The notes under the pieces are model-generated. The model was not told the DNA's origin. It saw only the letters and a program-made list of their open reading frames with translations, and ran no database searches. From NCBI GenBank assembly GCA_934270345.1, contig CAKQPT010000022.1, positions 1 through 40,067 of the forward strand: a stretch of DNA of 40,067 bases, read 5' to 3'. This document shows, one piece after another, positions 17,635 to 27,286 of the stretch. Each line of letters opens with the position of its first letter. Position 1 is the first letter of the stretch. Both the position numbers and the translations under genes were made by a program. This stretch comes from an uncultured Oribacterium sp. GTDB lineage: Bacteria > Bacillota > Clostridia > Lachnospirales > Lachnospiraceae.

Positions 17635-18174
17635 TTACTTTGCGAACGGCATGTTGAACAGTCTAAGAAGCTCTCTTGCCTCTTCGTCCGTCTTTGCAGT
17701 CGTAACGAAGATGATATCCATACCTCTTACCTTATCAACCTTATCAAACTCGATCTCAGGGAAAATGATCTGTTCCTTGAGGCCAAGTGCATAGTTACCT
17801 CTGCCATCAAATGCGTTCGGGTTAACGCCTCTGAAGTCTCTTACACGCGGAAGTGCGAGATTGATCAGACGATCAGCGAACTCGTACATTCTCTCGCCAC
17901 GAAGAGTAACCTTACATCCGATAGCCTGTCCCTCTCTGATCTTGAAGTTTGCAACAGACTTCTTTGCCTTGGTGGTTACAGCATGCTGACCAGTGATGAT
18001 CTCGAGATCACGCACTGCACTGTCGAGAACCTTGGAATTTTCCTTAGCTTCTCCAACGCCCATGTTGATAACGATCTTATCAAGCTTAGGAATCTCGTTA
18101 ACGTTCTTGTAACCGAACTTCTTCGTCATAGCTTCCTTGATCTCGCTATTATAAAGATCCTTTAATCTAGCCAT
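17635..18174 (-). CDS. rplE: 50S ribosomal protein L5
   Basis: L5 binds 5S rRNA and forms part of the central protuberance, contacting S13 and P-site tRNA. The 179 residues include [14 protein letters not shown], the [23 protein letters not shown] stretch and the C-terminal [20 protein letters not shown]. It is 20 bases after rplX. Confidence 0.98.
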   Translation of the reverse strand: MARLKDLYNSEIKEAMTKKFGYKNVNEIPKLDKIVINMGVGEAKENSKVLDSAVRDLEIITGQHAVTTKAKKSVANFKIREGQAIGCKVTLRGERMYEFADRLINLALPRVRDFRGVNPNAFDGRGNYALGLKEQIIFPEIEFDKVDKVRGMDIIFVTTAKTDEEARELLRLFNMPFAK

Positions 18175-18194
18175 CTTAAAATTCCTCCTTTCTC

Positions 18195-18500
18195 TTACTC
18201 AACGACCTTACCGGTCTTCTTCGCAACTCTTACCTTCTTGCCGTCCTTAACCTCGAAGCCTACGCGAGTAGCCTGTCCGTCAACAACGAGCATCACGTTG
18301 GAAGCGTCGATCGGAGCCTCCTTGTGAAGGATGCCACCCTGCGGATTAACCTGAGATGGCTTCTGGTGCTTGGTTACCATATTGCAGCCTTCAACGACTA
18401 CCTTATTGGTTGCCGGGTCAAAGGAAAGAACCTTGCCCTGCTTACCATTGTCCTTACCGGCAATGATCTTTACCATATCGTCTTTCTTAATTCTACGCAT
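18195..18500 (-). CDS. rplX: 50S ribosomal protein L24
   Basis: L24 is an assembly initiator at the 5' end of 23S rRNA. The 101 residues open with a KOW motif ([21 protein letters not shown]) followed by [13 protein letters not shown] and the [17 protein letters not shown] segment. It lies 12 bases after rplN. Confidence 0.98.
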   Translation of the reverse strand: MRRIKKDDMVKIIAGKDNGKQGKVLSFDPATNKVVVEGCNMVTKHQKPSQVNPQGGILHKEAPIDASNVMLVVDGQATRVGFEVKDGKKVRVAKKTGKVVE

Positions 18501-18512
18501 CTGGCAACCTCC

Positions 18513-18881
18513 TTACAGTACTTCCGGAGCGAGGGAAACGATCTTCATGTAACCATGATCACGAAGCTCTCTTGCTACCGGTCCAAAAATACGTGTTCCC
18601 TTAGGTGTTCCATCGTCCTTAAGGATAACGGCTGCGTTCTCGTCGAACTTGATGTAGCTGCCGTCCTTACGACGGATATCATCAACGGTTCTTACAACAA
18701 CAGCCTTGACAACGTCACCCTTCTTTACCTGACCGCCAGGGATGGCATCCTTTACGGATGCGATGATTACATCTCCGACAGCAGCATATCTTCTGGTTGA
18801 GCCACCCATAACGCGGATGCAAAGAAGCTCTCTTGCACCTGTGTTATCAGCAACTCTAAGTCTTGTTTCCTGCTGAATCAT
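18513..18881 (-). CDS. rplN: 50S ribosomal protein L14
   Basis: L14 sits at the subunit interface and makes a bridge to 16S rRNA. The 122 residues start [21 protein letters not shown] and carry the conserved [23 protein letters not shown] and [18 protein letters not shown] end. It is 25 bases after rpsQ. Confidence 0.98.
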   Translation of the reverse strand: MIQQETRLRVADNTGARELLCIRVMGGSTRRYAAVGDVIIASVKDAIPGGQVKKGDVVKAVVVRTVDDIRRKDGSYIKFDENAAVILKDDGTPKGTRIFGPVARELRDHGYMKIVSLAPEVL

Positions 18882-18906
18882 ATAATGCTCCTTCCTTGCC
18901 TCTTAA

Positions 18907-19161
18907 TTACTTAGCCTTCTCAACGATCTCAACAAGTCTCCATCTCTTTGTCTTAGAAAGAGGTCTTGTAGCCATTACCTTAACGGTATCGCCTACGCCA
19001 GCTTCGTTGTTCTCGTCGTGAGCGTATACCTTAACGGTTCTCTTTACGATCTTACCGATTACAGGATGCTTAACGTGATCCTCGATAGCGATAACGATGG
19101 TCTTGTCCATCTTTGCACTAACGACCTTACCGGTACGTGTTTTTCTCAGATTTCTCTCCAT
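18907..19161 (-). CDS. rpsQ: 30S ribosomal protein S17
   Basis: S17 is a primary 16S rRNA-binding OB-fold protein. The 84 residues start [21 protein letters not shown] and include [22 protein letters not shown]. The chosen ATG has AAGGAG nine bases upstream. A GTG seven codons earlier is in frame, but it overlaps the rpmC stop and adds residues not typical of the family. Confidence 0.96.
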   Translation of the reverse strand: MERNLRKTRTGKVVSAKMDKTIVIAIEDHVKHPVIGKIVKRTVKVYAHDENNEAGVGDTVKVMATRPLSKTKRWRLVEIVEKAK

Positions 19162-19178
19162 TGTTGTGCTCTCCTTTC

Positions 19179-19382
19179 TCACGCTTTAGTCTTCTCTGTG
19201 ATAACTGTCTGAATACGCGCGATGTTCTTGCGAACCTCGGTGATTCTTGCTGTATTATCGAGCTGGTTGGTAGCGTTCTGGAATCTCAGATTAAAGAGCT
19301 CCTTCTTTGCAGAAACAAGCTCAGCATTGAGCTGCTCTGTTGTCTTCGCCTGTAACTCTTCTACGTAAGTTTTCTTCTTCAT
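19179..19382 (-). CDS. rpmC: 50S ribosomal protein L29
   Basis: L29 lies beside the nascent-chain exit and, with L23, helps form the docking site for trigger factor and SRP. The 67-residue, mostly helical protein shows [14 protein letters not shown] and [18 protein letters not shown]. Its first base overlaps the last base of rplP. Confidence 0.97.
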   Translation of the reverse strand: MKKKTYVEELQAKTTEQLNAELVSAKKELFNLRFQNATNQLDNTARITEVRKNIARIQTVITEKTKA

Positions 19383-19810
19383 TAGTTATCACCGCCTTCC
19401 AGATCGGCCTTCGTAACGATCTTGCAGTTGCAAGGAAGCTTGTGACTAGCAAGTCTAAGTGCCTCTCTTGCCGTCTCCTCAGGTACGCCGGAAATCTCAA
19501 ACATTACTCTACCTGGCTTAACTACAGCTACCCAGTACTCTACAGCGCCCTTTCCGGAACCCATTCTGACGCCGAGTGGCTTAGCTGTGATTGGCTTATC
19601 AGGGAAGATCTTGATCCATACCTGACCGCCACGCTTGATGTATCTTGTAAGGGCAACTCTGGCTGCCTCGATCTGATTGGATCTGATCCAGCAAGGCTCA
19701 GTTGCGACAAGACCGAACTCACCATAAGTAACCTTATTACCTCTCGTAGCCTTACCCTTCATGTTTCCACGAATCTGCTTACGATACTTCGTTCTCTTTG
19801 GCATTAACAT
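19382..19810 (-). CDS. rplP: 50S ribosomal protein L16
   Basis: L16 shapes the A-site side of the 50S and contacts aminoacyl-tRNA. The 142 residues start [15 protein letters not shown], matching the family's ML-PKR opening, so the upstream ATG with GGGAG was kept over the ATG two codons later. The [22 protein letters not shown] region and KLPCNCKIV end are typical. Confidence 0.98.
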   Translation of the reverse strand: MLMPKRTKYRKQIRGNMKGKATRGNKVTYGEFGLVATEPCWIRSNQIEAARVALTRYIKRGGQVWIKIFPDKPITAKPLGVRMGSGKGAVEYWVAVVKPGRVMFEISGVPEETAREALRLASHKLPCNCKIVTKADLEGGDN

Positions 19811-19812
19811 AA

Positions 19813-20475
19813 TTACTTATCGCTCCCTTCCTTGGTATTCTTGGTAGGAAGAACCTCTCCCTTGTAGATCCATACCTTCACACCGAGTCTGCCGTATGTG
19901 GTAGCAGCCTCAGCGAAGCCATAGTCGATGTCAGCTCTGAGTGTCTGAAGAGGAATGGTTCCCTCGGAGTAGAACTCACGTCTTGCGATATCTGCACCGC
20001 CGAGACGACCACTTACGGAAGCCTTGATACCAAGTACGCCGGACTTCATGGTTCTCTGCATTGCCTGCTTCATCGCTCTTCTGAAAGATACACGGTTCTC
20101 AAGGGACTGTGCGATGTTCTCAGCTACAAGCTGTGCATCACGATCCGGTCTCTTGATCTCCTTGATATCGATGTTGACATTCTTGGAGGTAAGCTTCTGA
20201 ACTTCCTTTCTTACCTTCTCGATCTCAGCGCCGCCCTTACCGATAACAAAACCTGGCTTTGCAGTGTAGATCACTACGCGAACCTTATCGTTTGCAGCTC
20301 TCTCGATCTCGATCTTCGCAATTCCTGCAGAGTAAAGTCTCTTCTTCAGGAACTTACGGATGTTGTAGTCTTCAACAAGTGCATCTGAAAAAGTATTCTT
20401 GTCAGCATACCACTTGGAATCCCAATCTTTAATAACGCCGACTCTCATGCCGTGCGGATTGACTTTCTGACCCAT
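19813..20475 (-). CDS. rpsC: 30S ribosomal protein S3
   Basis: S3 lines the mRNA entry channel. The 220 residues contain [13 protein letters not shown], a KH domain ([18 protein letters not shown]) and the C-terminal domain with [36 protein letters not shown] sequence. It ends two bases before rplP, consistent with coupled translation. Confidence 0.98.
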   Translation of the reverse strand: MGQKVNPHGMRVGVIKDWDSKWYADKNTFSDALVEDYNIRKFLKKRLYSAGIAKIEIERAANDKVRVVIYTAKPGFVIGKGGAEIEKVRKEVQKLTSKNVNIDIKEIKRPDRDAQLVAENIAQSLENRVSFRRAMKQAMQRTMKSGVLGIKASVSGRLGGADIARREFYSEGTIPLQTLRADIDYGFAEAATTYGRLGVKVWIYKGEVLPTKNTKEGSDK

Positions 20476-20490
20476 TTATATGCCTCCTTC

Positions 20491-20880
20491 TTACTTTCTC
20501 TCGTCTAAAACTACAGTAATGTGTGAGTTTCTCTTTAAAATTCTGTAGGCTCTGCCCTGTGCTCTCGGATGAATTCTCTTCATCGTAGGAGCTGCACCAG
20601 CGTAGCACTCAGCAACATAAAGATTATCTCTGTTCATGTTGTTGTTGTTCTCTGCGTTTGCAGCAGCAGACTCAAGAAGCTTCTTAACTAAAGTAGAAGC
20701 GTATCTAGGATTGTATGTAACGATACCGAGTGCCTCGTCGAGGTTCTTGCCTCTGATGGCGTCAAGAACGAAGCATGCCTTCTGTACGGATACTCTTGCA
20801 TATGAAAGAGTAGCTGAAGGTCTCTTTACAGTATTCGCATTTCTCTCTCTCTTAATCTGAGATCTATGACCCTTTGACAT
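20491..20880 (-). CDS. rplV: 50S ribosomal protein L22
   Basis: L22 reaches into the peptide exit tunnel with a beta-hairpin that can sense nascent chains and bind macrolides. The 129 residues include ATLSYARVSVQKACFVLDAIRGK and the loop PTMKRIHPRAQGRAYRILKR. No odd change is visible in the tunnel loop. It lies 33 bases after rpsS. Confidence 0.98.
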   Translation of the reverse strand: MSKGHRSQIKRERNANTVKRPSATLSYARVSVQKACFVLDAIRGKNLDEALGIVTYNPRYASTLVKKLLESAAANAENNNNMNRDNLYVAECYAGAAPTMKRIHPRAQGRAYRILKRNSHITVVLDERK

Positions 20881-20913
20881 TTTAGAAATGTCCTCCTTTC
20901 AAATATGCGTGAG

Positions 20914-21186
20914 TTATGCTCTCTTCTCGTTGCCGGTGTGGCCGTGGAAGGTTCTGGTTACAACGAACTCTCCGAGCTTGTGTCCAACCATGTCCTCTGT
21001 AACGTATACAGGAACGTGCTTTCTACCGTCATGAACTGCGATGGTGTGACCAACAAATGACGGGAAGATGGTGGAACGACGAGACCAGGTCTTGATAACG
21101 GCCTTGTTTCCGGAAGCATTCATGTTATCGACAGCCTTCTTCAGCGAAGCGTCAATAAATGGTCCTTTTTTAACTGAACGTGCCAT
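20914..21186 (-). CDS. rpsS: 30S ribosomal protein S19
   Basis: S19 pairs with S13 in the 30S head near the A-site tRNA. The 90 residues start [15 protein letters not shown] and carry [32 protein letters not shown] and the [14 protein letters not shown] end in the expected order. It is 19 bases after rplB. Confidence 0.98.
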   Translation of the reverse strand: MARSVKKGPFIDASLKKAVDNMNASGNKAVIKTWSRRSTIFPSFVGHTIAVHDGRKHVPVYVTEDMVGHKLGEFVVTRTFHGHTGNEKRA

Positions 21187-21205
21187 ATTATTCTCTCCTC
21201 CTCAA

Positions 21206-22051
21206 TTACTTGATGGCTCTACCATCACGTCTTCTGATGATAAGCTTGTTGGAAGCCTTCTTCTTATTACGTGTCTTAAGACCAAGTGCTGGCTTGCCCC
21301 ATGGAGTGCAAGGACCAGGTCTTCCGACAGGTGCCTTACCTTCTCCACCACCGTGCGGGTGATCGTTAGGGTTCATGACAGAACCACGAACAGTAGGTCT
21401 CCAACCCATGTGTCTCTTTCTACCAGCCTTACCAAGATTGATGAGGTTGTGGTCACCGTTACCTACAACACCGATGGTTGCACGGCACTCTACAGGAACC
21501 ATTCTCATCTCGCCGGACGGAAGACGAAGAGTTGCATACCTGCCTTCCTTCGCCATCAGCTGTGCAGCGTTACCAGCAGAACGTACCATACGTGCGCCCT
21601 TGCCAGGGATGAGCTCGATTGCGTGAACGTTTGTACCTACAGGAATCTTGGAAAGCGGTAAGCAGTTACCAACTCTTGCCTCAGCCTCTGGTCCGTTCAT
21701 AACCTTCATACCGTCGGTCAGACCGTTCGGTGCGAGGATGTATGCCTTCTCACCATCTGCGTAAGCGATGAGTGCGATGTTGGCAGTTCTGTTCGGATCA
21801 TACTCGATTCCGATAACAGTTGCAGGGATACCGTCCTTGCTGTTTCTCTTGAAATCGATGATTCTGTACTTCTGTCTGTTTCCGCCACCCTGGTGACGAA
21901 CAGTGATCTTACCCTGATTGTTTCTACCAGCGTTCTCCTTTACTGTAGAAAGAAGAGATCTCTCCGGAGTCTTCTTCGTAATCTCAGAAAAGTCAGAACC
22001 GGTCATGTTTCTTCTCGAAGGTGTATAAGGTCTATATGTCTTAATACCCAT
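21206..22051 (-). CDS. rplB: 50S ribosomal protein L2
   Basis: L2 is needed for peptidyl transferase function and subunit joining. The 281 residues include the [16 protein letters not shown] stretch and the highly conserved [19 protein letters not shown] motif with its functional His. It starts 73 bases after rplW; that gap holds an inverted repeat (GTCACGT at 22075-22081 with ACGTGAC at 22099-22105). Confidence 0.98.
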   Translation of the reverse strand: MGIKTYRPYTPSRRNMTGSDFSEITKKTPERSLLSTVKENAGRNNQGKITVRHQGGGNRQKYRIIDFKRNSKDGIPATVIGIEYDPNRTANIALIAYADGEKAYILAPNGLTDGMKVMNGPEAEARVGNCLPLSKIPVGTNVHAIELIPGKGARMVRSAGNAAQLMAKEGRYATLRLPSGEMRMVPVECRATIGVVGNGDHNLINLGKAGRKRHMGWRPTVRGSVMNPNDHPHGGGEGKAPVGRPGPCTPWGKPALGLKTRNKKKASNKLIIRRRDGRAIK

Positions 22052-22124
22052 GACTTATTTTCTCCTTTTTACTTGTCACGTATAATAGAGAATTTTTCAC
22101 GTGACGTACTGTGCTATCTGTAAA

Positions 22125-22424
22125 TTAAAGGCCCTGGAAAATCTCGATTTCCTTGGAATCCTCAGTTAAAGTAACGATAGCCTTCTTCGTTGCAGCTGTC
22201 TTGCCGAGCTTGAGACCTCTTCTCTTGGTCTTGCCGTCAGCGTTCATTGTGTTTACAGCCTTTACCTTTGTACCCTCGAACATCTTCTCAACGGCCTCAC
22301 GAACCTGAGCCTTGGTTGCGTCCGGATTTACAAGGAATGTATACTTCTTGGATGCCATCTCGCCCATGGACTTCTCAGTGATAACCGGGCGGAGAATAAC
22401 GTCGTAATACTTAATGTCTGCCAT
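22125..22424 (-). CDS. rplW: 50S ribosomal protein L23
   Basis: L23 is the main docking protein for trigger factor and SRP at the exit tunnel. The 99 residues start [19 protein letters not shown] and include [23 protein letters not shown]. It overlaps rplD by one base (ATGA-type junction), so translation is coupled. Confidence 0.98.
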   Translation of the reverse strand: MADIKYYDVILRPVITEKSMGEMASKKYTFLVNPDATKAQVREAVEKMFEGTKVKAVNTMNADGKTKRRGLKLGKTAATKKAIVTLTEDSKEIEIFQGL

Positions 22425-23044
22425 TATGCGTATACCTCCTGGATCTTCTCTACAGCTGCCTTCGTAGCAACTACAGTCTGGTACTTAAGAACGTCGTATA
22501 CATTGAGCTCGTTTACACCAGCTGTCTTGATGTCAGCGATGTTTCTGGCTGAAAGAACGGTGTTCTTATCGTTCGAATCAAGAAGAACGAATGCCTTCTC
22601 AACCTTGAGTGCATCCAGCATAGCCTGGAAGTTCTTGGTCTTGATCTCGTCGAACTTGATCTCATCAACAACGATGAGCTTGTTCTCCTGAACAGCGTTG
22701 GTGAGTGCAGACTTAAGAGCCGCTCTCTTCTCCTTCTTGTTCATGGTTGTTGTATAGTCACGTGGTACCGGTGCGAATACAACTCCGCCGCCCTTCCACT
22801 GCGGTGCTCTGATGGAGCCCTGTCTTGCATGACCTGTGCCCTTCTGTCTCCAAGGCTTTCTTCCGCCTCCGGAAACCTCTGCACGAGTTAATGCCTTCTG
22901 TGTGCCCTGACGCTTGTTTGCAAGCTGAGCAACAACTGCGAGGTGAAGGAGATGCTCATTGATCTCAACGCCGAATACGGCATCGTTCAGATCCATCTTT
23001 CCAACTTCCTTGCCCTGCATATCAAATACTGATACGTTAGCCAT
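22424..23044 (-). CDS. rplD: 50S ribosomal protein L4
   Basis: L4 contacts the exit tunnel through a long loop and in enterobacteria represses the S10 operon both by attenuation and at translation. The 206 residues include the tunnel loop [19 protein letters not shown] and the conserved [15 protein letters not shown] and KAFVLLDS segments. Whether L4 regulates the leader upstream of rpsJ here cannot be told from sequence. Confidence 0.98.
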   Translation of the reverse strand: MANVSVFDMQGKEVGKMDLNDAVFGVEINEHLLHLAVVAQLANKRQGTQKALTRAEVSGGGRKPWRQKGTGHARQGSIRAPQWKGGGVVFAPVPRDYTTTMNKKEKRAALKSALTNAVQENKLIVVDEIKFDEIKTKNFQAMLDALKVEKAFVLLDSNDKNTVLSARNIADIKTAGVNELNVYDVLKYQTVVATKAAVEKIQEVYA

Positions 23045-23069
23045 TTATGTGTTCCTCCTTTCGTACGTT

Positions 23070-23699
23070 TCAGGCCTTCACTGCTTCTTTAACAGTTACA
23101 AGAGCCTTCTTAGGTCCCGGTACAGCTCCCTTTACAAGAAGCAGGTTGTTCTCAGCATCTACCTTAACGATGGTAAGGTTCTGAGTTGTAACCTTTACAG
23201 CACCCATGTGTCCCGGCATCTTCTTGCCCGGAAGTACACGTGAAGGTGTTGCGGAAGTACCATTGGATCCTGCGTGACGGTGGAACTTGGAGCCGTGGCC
23301 CATCGGTCCTCTGGACTGGCCGTACTTTCTGATTGCGGACTCGAATCCCTTACCCTTGGAAATAGCGGTAACGTCGATCTTGTCGCCCTCAGCGAAGATG
23401 TCTGCCTTGATCTCGTCCTTAACGTTGTAGTTCTCAGCGTCCTCAAGTCTGAACTCCTTCACAAATCTCTTGCAAGGAACACCAGCCTTGTCGAACTGAC
23501 CCTTCATAGGCTTGTTTACGAGATTCTCTCTCTTATCCTGGAAGCCTACCTGGATTGCTGCGTAACCGTCGTTCTCAACTGTCTTAACCTGTGTAACAAC
23601 ACAAGGGCCAGCCTGAAGTACAGTTACTGGAATTAACACGCCATCTTCGTTCCAGATCTGTGTCATTCCTACTTTTGTTGCTAAAATAGCTTTCTTCAT
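23070..23699 (-). CDS. rplC: 50S ribosomal protein L3
   Basis: L3 initiates 50S assembly and extends toward the peptidyl transferase centre. The 209 residues start [16 protein letters not shown] and contain [20 protein letters not shown] and the loop [14 protein letters not shown], where resistance changes to tiamulin or linezolid are known to occur; it looks ordinary here. It lies 52 bases after rpsJ. Confidence 0.98.
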   Translation of the reverse strand: MKKAILATKVGMTQIWNEDGVLIPVTVLQAGPCVVTQVKTVENDGYAAIQVGFQDKRENLVNKPMKGQFDKAGVPCKRFVKEFRLEDAENYNVKDEIKADIFAEGDKIDVTAISKGKGFESAIRKYGQSRGPMGHGSKFHRHAGSNGTSATPSRVLPGKKMPGHMGAVKVTTQNLTIVKVDAENNLLLVKGAVPGPKKALVTVKEAVKA

Positions 23700-23751
23700 G
23701 TGTTCTCCTTTCTACAGCGGAGCCCGATTTCTCAGACTCATACTAGAATCA

Positions 23752-24069
23752 TTACTTGTTCTTCATCTTGATATCGACGTAAACGCCAGCCGGCATCTCC
23801 AGTCTCTGAAGAGCATCCATGGTCTTCTGGTTCGGACTGATAACGTCAATAAGTCTCTTGTGTGTTCTCTGCTCGAACTGCTCACGAGAGTCCTTGTACT
23901 TGTGTGTAGCACGAAGGATGGTTACGATCTCCTTCTTTGTTGGAAGTGGAACCGGACCAGATACCTGTGAACCTGTCTTCTTGCAGTTCTCCACAATCTT
24001 TGCGGCTGACTCGTCTACAAGGACGTGATCGTAAGCCTTAAGTGTGATTCTCATTACTTGACTTGCCAT
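23752..24069 (-). CDS. rpsJ: 30S ribosomal protein S10
   Basis: S10 is part of the 30S head and also, as NusE, a transcription antitermination factor with NusB. The 105 residues start [15 protein letters not shown] and include [26 protein letters not shown] and the end [21 protein letters not shown] lies 11 bases upstream of the ATG. It is the first gene of the S10 operon, behind two predicted promoters and a leader of over 300 bases. The tuf/fusA genes often found upstream are absent. Confidence 0.98.
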   Translation of the reverse strand: MASQVMRITLKAYDHVLVDESAAKIVENCKKTGSQVSGPVPLPTKKEIVTILRATHKYKDSREQFEQRTHKRLIDVISPNQKTMDALQRLEMPAGVYVDIKMKNK

Positions 24070-24169
24070 AAAAAAAGTCGCCTCCTATCGGTGATTTGAC
24101 GATAAGTCGGTGACTGTACATTAACGCGCACACCTGTCCCATGTGAGATAAAGGATCGATCTGCGCAAA

Positions 24170-24189
24170 TCCATCTGCTGTTTGATGGA
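24170..24189 (-). other. stem-loop in the S10 leader
   Basis: A perfect 6-bp stem (TCCATC/GATGGA, 8-base loop) lies about 100 bases upstream of rpsJ. Further out, ACTGTAC (about 24199-24205) can pair with GTACAGT (24113-24119), enclosing it. This fits a folded leader, but no known leader family was recognised. Confidence 0.4.
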
Positions 24190-24398
24190 TTAAATTGTAG
24201 TACAGTGACCTGCCGTCAGTTTCTAAACTAGACATTCGCTCCCTGAAGTTCTCTTACATGACTTATACTTGGTTGCCGTCTCAACTCTCAGGCGGAGCCC
24301 GGAGGCTCACTGGATCCAAAGGATACTGTTGTACGGATCTTGGCTTTCGTCCATGCAAGCAATCTTCATTTCATTGCTATCATGTCACAGCGTGTACA

Positions 24399-24427
24399 AA
24401 GATAACACACATGCTTTTTTATTGCAA
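24399..24427 (-). promoter_or_regulatory. predicted proximal promoter of the S10 operon
   Basis: TTGCAA (24422-24427) and TATCTT (24399-24404) on the minus strand with a 17-base spacer. It would produce a leader of about 320 bases before rpsJ. The -35 lies inside the repeat GCTTGCAA, shared with the distal promoter. Confidence 0.6.
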
Positions 24428-24536
24428 GCAGTTTTTCCGAAAACCTGTATAAAATCCTATGCACGTTTCCACACCGCCGTGTGTATCATGGTATAATGTA
24501 CAGCACAGCAGGTAACCACCTTGCCGTGCGTGTCAT

Positions 24537-24565
24537 ATCATACCATCTGCTTTTCTGAATTGCAA
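24537..24565 (-). promoter_or_regulatory. predicted distal promoter of the S10 operon
   Basis: TTGCAA (24560-24565) and TATGAT (24537-24542) with a 17-base spacer, plus a TGG extension just before the -10. It lies 138 bases upstream of the proximal promoter. The gene-free stretch 24070-24649 therefore holds tandem promoters and a folded leader. Confidence 0.6.
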
Positions 24566-24649
24566 GCATTTTTTTGATTGCAGTTCAGTGCCGCCCCTCC
24601 AGGTCCCCACTGCCCGAACTGCGCCCGGATGAGCGCTACCGTCTGTTCC

Positions 24650-24698
24650 ATAATAGAAAAGAGCCCGCTCCTTTCGGAAACGGGCTCTCTTCTATTAT
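24650..24698 (-). terminator. strong terminator of the wall-binding protein gene
   Basis: An 18-bp stem with one mismatch combines the GC-rich core AGAGCCCG/CGGGCTCT with AT-rich arms (ATAATAGAA/TTCTATTAT), so it looks like a terminator on both strands. It lies 17 bases after the stop at 24715 and insulates the S10 promoters. Confidence 0.8.
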
Positions 24699-24714
24699 AG
24701 AAAGGAAATCATCA

Positions 24715-25962
24715 TCAGTCGACATCATCGACGTCCGGTGCCACCGGGGTCAGTGCCTCGAGGCTGCCGTCGAGGTTCGCCTTCAGCGTACCGTCGGCAT
24801 TGGTCGATACCTTATTACCATCCGCATCGCGGAGATTTGTTTTACTCTTCATGACGAGACCGGAGTAAGAGATGACGTAGTTCTTTCCATCTACGTAACA
24901 GGTCTGGTACTTCGCGCTCTGATCCGCCTGCTGCAGTCTGCCCTCATAATAGAGGTAACCGTTCTTCACGCCGGTATAGCCGCGGCCGTTGCTCTCGGCA
25001 TAGTAGGTGATCTTATCGCCATCCGCCTCGGTCATCACGAAGCGTCCGGTCTTTACAGAGCAGTCTGCCCTGCTGGATCCGCAGTAGTAGTAATGCACGC
25101 TTGCGTCGGTCGTCGTGGAGCCCTTCTGCATACCGTATACCGGATTACCCTTTTCATTGAAGAGGTACTTCTTACCGCCGATGGACTGCACGAGGAAGTT
25201 GCCTGTCGTGCCGGCTGCCGGCCGTCCATTCGAACGGAAGTAGAAATACTCTACATCACCGCTGGCGAGGTTCTCATCATAGGAGCCGTCGCTGTTCTGC
25301 GGTCCGGTCGTCGTATACCAGGTGTTCTCGATCAGCTGACCCTGCTTGAAGTGGTCGTCGGTCTTCATCGCGAAGTACATGTACCCGCTGATCTCCGGGG
25401 TCGTATCCTGCACCTTTGACCAGCCGAGCTGCATCACACCATTCTCATCGAAGCCGTACTTGAGGCCATTGATGGTCTTCACGGTAACGTTATAGCTATC
25501 CGACGCGTACTTCTTATTCGTTCCGGTAGCGAAGAAATACCAGGCTGCGTGGTTCGTGCTGTAGTTCACATCGTCCTCGTAGAAGCTCTGGTCCTCCTCC
25601 GGAATCGTGAGGTACTGCCAGCCCGAAACAGCGGCGCCCGTGTTCGGATTGCAGTAGTAGCTGTTTCCATCGACCCAGCCGGTCTGCATCACACCCATCT
25701 CATCGAAGTAGTAGCGATAACCACCGACCACCTGCCAGCCGCCCTTCTTCAGAGTGCCGTTTCCGGTGGCGTAGTACCAGATCACCTGACCGTTACTCTC
25801 GGCCTTGATCCAGGAATTCGCGGCCACGGTTCCGTTATCCTGCATATATACCGGCTCACCGCTGGTATTTGTGGTCCAGCCGGCTGCAAATGCGCTCGTC
25901 GCGGAAATCACCGCAAGCGCACCGGCTGCGATCAGAAGTTTTCTAAGCTTTTCTCTTACCAT
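24715..25962 (-). CDS. secreted protein with cell-wall/glucan-binding repeats
   Basis: A 415-residue exported protein made almost wholly of aromatic, Gly-rich repeats of the CW_binding/glucan-binding type (for example GGWQVVGGYRYYFDEMGVMQ, then TGWVDGNSYYCNP and LKYGFDENGVMQLGW). The N-terminus is a signal peptide (VREKLRKLLIAAGALAVISA) ending in SAFA. No catalytic domain is visible, so it is probably a surface adhesin or wall-associated structural protein. The ATG at 25962 was chosen because GGAGGG lies seven bases upstream and the signal peptide begins there, although the frame is open further upstream. It has its own promoter and terminator and lies just upstream of the S10 operon. Confidence 0.85.
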   Translation of the reverse strand: MVREKLRKLLIAAGALAVISATSAFAAGWTTNTSGEPVYMQDNGTVAANSWIKAESNGQVIWYYATGNGTLKKGGWQVVGGYRYYFDEMGVMQTGWVDGNSYYCNPNTGAAVSGWQYLTIPEEDQSFYEDDVNYSTNHAAWYFFATGTNKKYASDSYNVTVKTINGLKYGFDENGVMQLGWSKVQDTTPEISGYMYFAMKTDDHFKQGQLIENTWYTTTGPQNSDGSYDENLASGDVEYFYFRSNGRPAAGTTGNFLVQSIGGKKYLFNEKGNPVYGMQKGSTTTDASVHYYYCGSSRADCSVKTGRFVMTEADGDKITYYAESNGRGYTGVKNGYLYYEGRLQQADQSAKYQTCYVDGKNYVISYSGLVMKSKTNLRDADGNKVSTNADGTLKANLDGSLEALTPVAPDVDDVD

Positions 25963-26113
25963 ATCGTATCCCTCCGGACCCGGCTCCGCCGGCCCCAACG
26001 CTTGTGGATGCACTGGCATCACCCGGATGTCACCGCCCGCCTCCGGGCCGGATCCATGCACGCACGTGCGCCTCACCGGACGATTTTCCGGTCTGCATCA
26101 TACTTATGCTATT

Positions 26114-26142
26114 ATAATAGCCTTTCACTCATGTAAATGCAA
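26114..26142 (-). promoter_or_regulatory. predicted promoter of the wall-binding protein gene
   Basis: TTGCAT (26137-26142) and TATTAT (26114-26119) on the minus strand, 17 bases apart, inside an AT-rich stretch. A TATAAT shifted by three bases is an alternative -10. The leader before the ATG would be about 145 bases and unusually GC-rich. Confidence 0.5.
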
Positions 26143-26268
26143 TTTCTATTCCATGAAGAATACTGAATAATCCCGGCGAAATGCTTACGATTCTCTTACA
26201 TTCACACGCGTTACCGCGGCTTCGGCCGTCACGCTATCCGCCTTCGGCCAATGCTGTTTTCTCTACTA

Positions 26269-27279
26269 TTATGACTTTTCGCAGCTCTCCCAGCGGCCAC
26301 TGCAGCCGCATGGCAGCACGAGTCCGGTCTCGGTCACCGGCAGGCCGACCTCTTCCGAGTGGATCACACCGCCGAGGCGTGCGCGGATCGCCGTGCCGAG
26401 CATGTAGCTCATGACCGCCGGCTGGAGTCCCGTCGTGTAGGAATTGATGAGGAAGAAGATGCTGTCTTCTGTCAGCAGCTTCGCCGCCTGCTGCACGAGC
26501 GGATAGACCGAATCCTCGATCTTCCAGATCTCCCCCTTCGGTCCACGGCCATAGGAAGGCGGATCCATAATGATCGCGTCATAGACATTGCCCCGACGGA
26601 TCTCCCGCTCGACGAACTTCATACAGTCGTCGACGAGCCAGCGGATCGGCGCATCCTTGAGCTGCGAGGCCTCTGCGTTTTCCTTCGCCCACTGCACCAT
26701 ACCCTTCGAGGCATCCACATGGGTCACCTGCGCACCGGCTGCGGCAGCGGCCAGGGTCGCGCCACCCGTATAGGCAAAGAGATTCAGTACCTTCACCGGA
26801 CGGTCGATGCCCGCCTGCTTCCGGCGCTCCACCTCAGCGAGGATACGATCCGAGAACCAGTCCCAGTTCGCCGCCTGCTCCGGGAAGAGGCCGGTATGCT
26901 TAAAGGTAAACGGCTTCAGGTGGAAGGTCAGGGTGCGCTTTTCCATAGGAAGCTTCTCGAGATGTGCATAGACCGGTGCCGTCGGGCAGTAGGTCTCCCG
27001 CATGTCCGGCCGAAGGGTCGACGCAGCTGCATCCGCACCACCGAGCACATAGGAAATCTTCCACTGCTTCGGCAGATCGAAGAACTCCCACTCGCCGCCG
27101 CCCTTGTTCGAGCGGTGATAGTGGCCGTTCAGCTTCTTCCAGTACGGATTCCGGAAGGCCGTCTGCCAGATAACCTGCGGATCCGGGCGACGGAGGATGT
27201 ACTTCCCCCAGCGCTCCAGCTTGTCGCCGTTTGATGTGTCGATAACCTCATAATCTTTCCAATGATCTGCAATAAACAT
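26269..27279 (-). CDS. class I SAM-dependent methyltransferase, RlmI/RlmK-like
   Basis: A 336-residue methyltransferase. The SAM-binding motif I is LNLFAYTGG (166-174), the acidic end of the second strand is HVDASKG (187-193), and the catalytic-type motif is DPPSYGRG (239-246). This arrangement matches the Methyltrans_SAM group that includes 23S rRNA (cytosine-C5) methyltransferases such as RlmI, but the N-terminal PUA domain of RlmI is not seen. The target RNA base is therefore uncertain. AGGAG lies four bases upstream of the ATG, and the gene follows the acyltransferase by seven bases. No clear terminator follows; two TTCG-capped hairpins lie at about 26217-26240. Confidence 0.85.
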   Translation of the reverse strand: MFIADHWKDYEVIDTSNGDKLERWGKYILRRPDPQVIWQTAFRNPYWKKLNGHYHRSNKGGGEWEFFDLPKQWKISYVLGGADAAASTLRPDMRETYCPTAPVYAHLEKLPMEKRTLTFHLKPFTFKHTGLFPEQAANWDWFSDRILAEVERRKQAGIDRPVKVLNLFAYTGGATLAAAAAGAQVTHVDASKGMVQWAKENAEASQLKDAPIRWLVDDCMKFVEREIRRGNVYDAIIMDPPSYGRGPKGEIWKIEDSVYPLVQQAAKLLTEDSIFFLINSYTTGLQPAVMSYMLGTAIRARLGGVIHSEEVGLPVTETGLVLPCGCSGRWESCEKS

Positions 27280-27286
27280 AAAACTC

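Noticed and set aside
24038..24235. 65-codon minus-strand frame in the S10 leader overlapping the rpsJ start
   Set aside because: It has GGGAG close to its ATG, but the composition is not protein-like, it overlaps rpsJ out of frame and resembles no family. A leader peptide cannot be excluded, but the evidence is thin.
24490..24497. Forward-strand extended -10 (TGGTATAAT)
   Set aside because: No matching -35 and no forward gene or terminator downstream.
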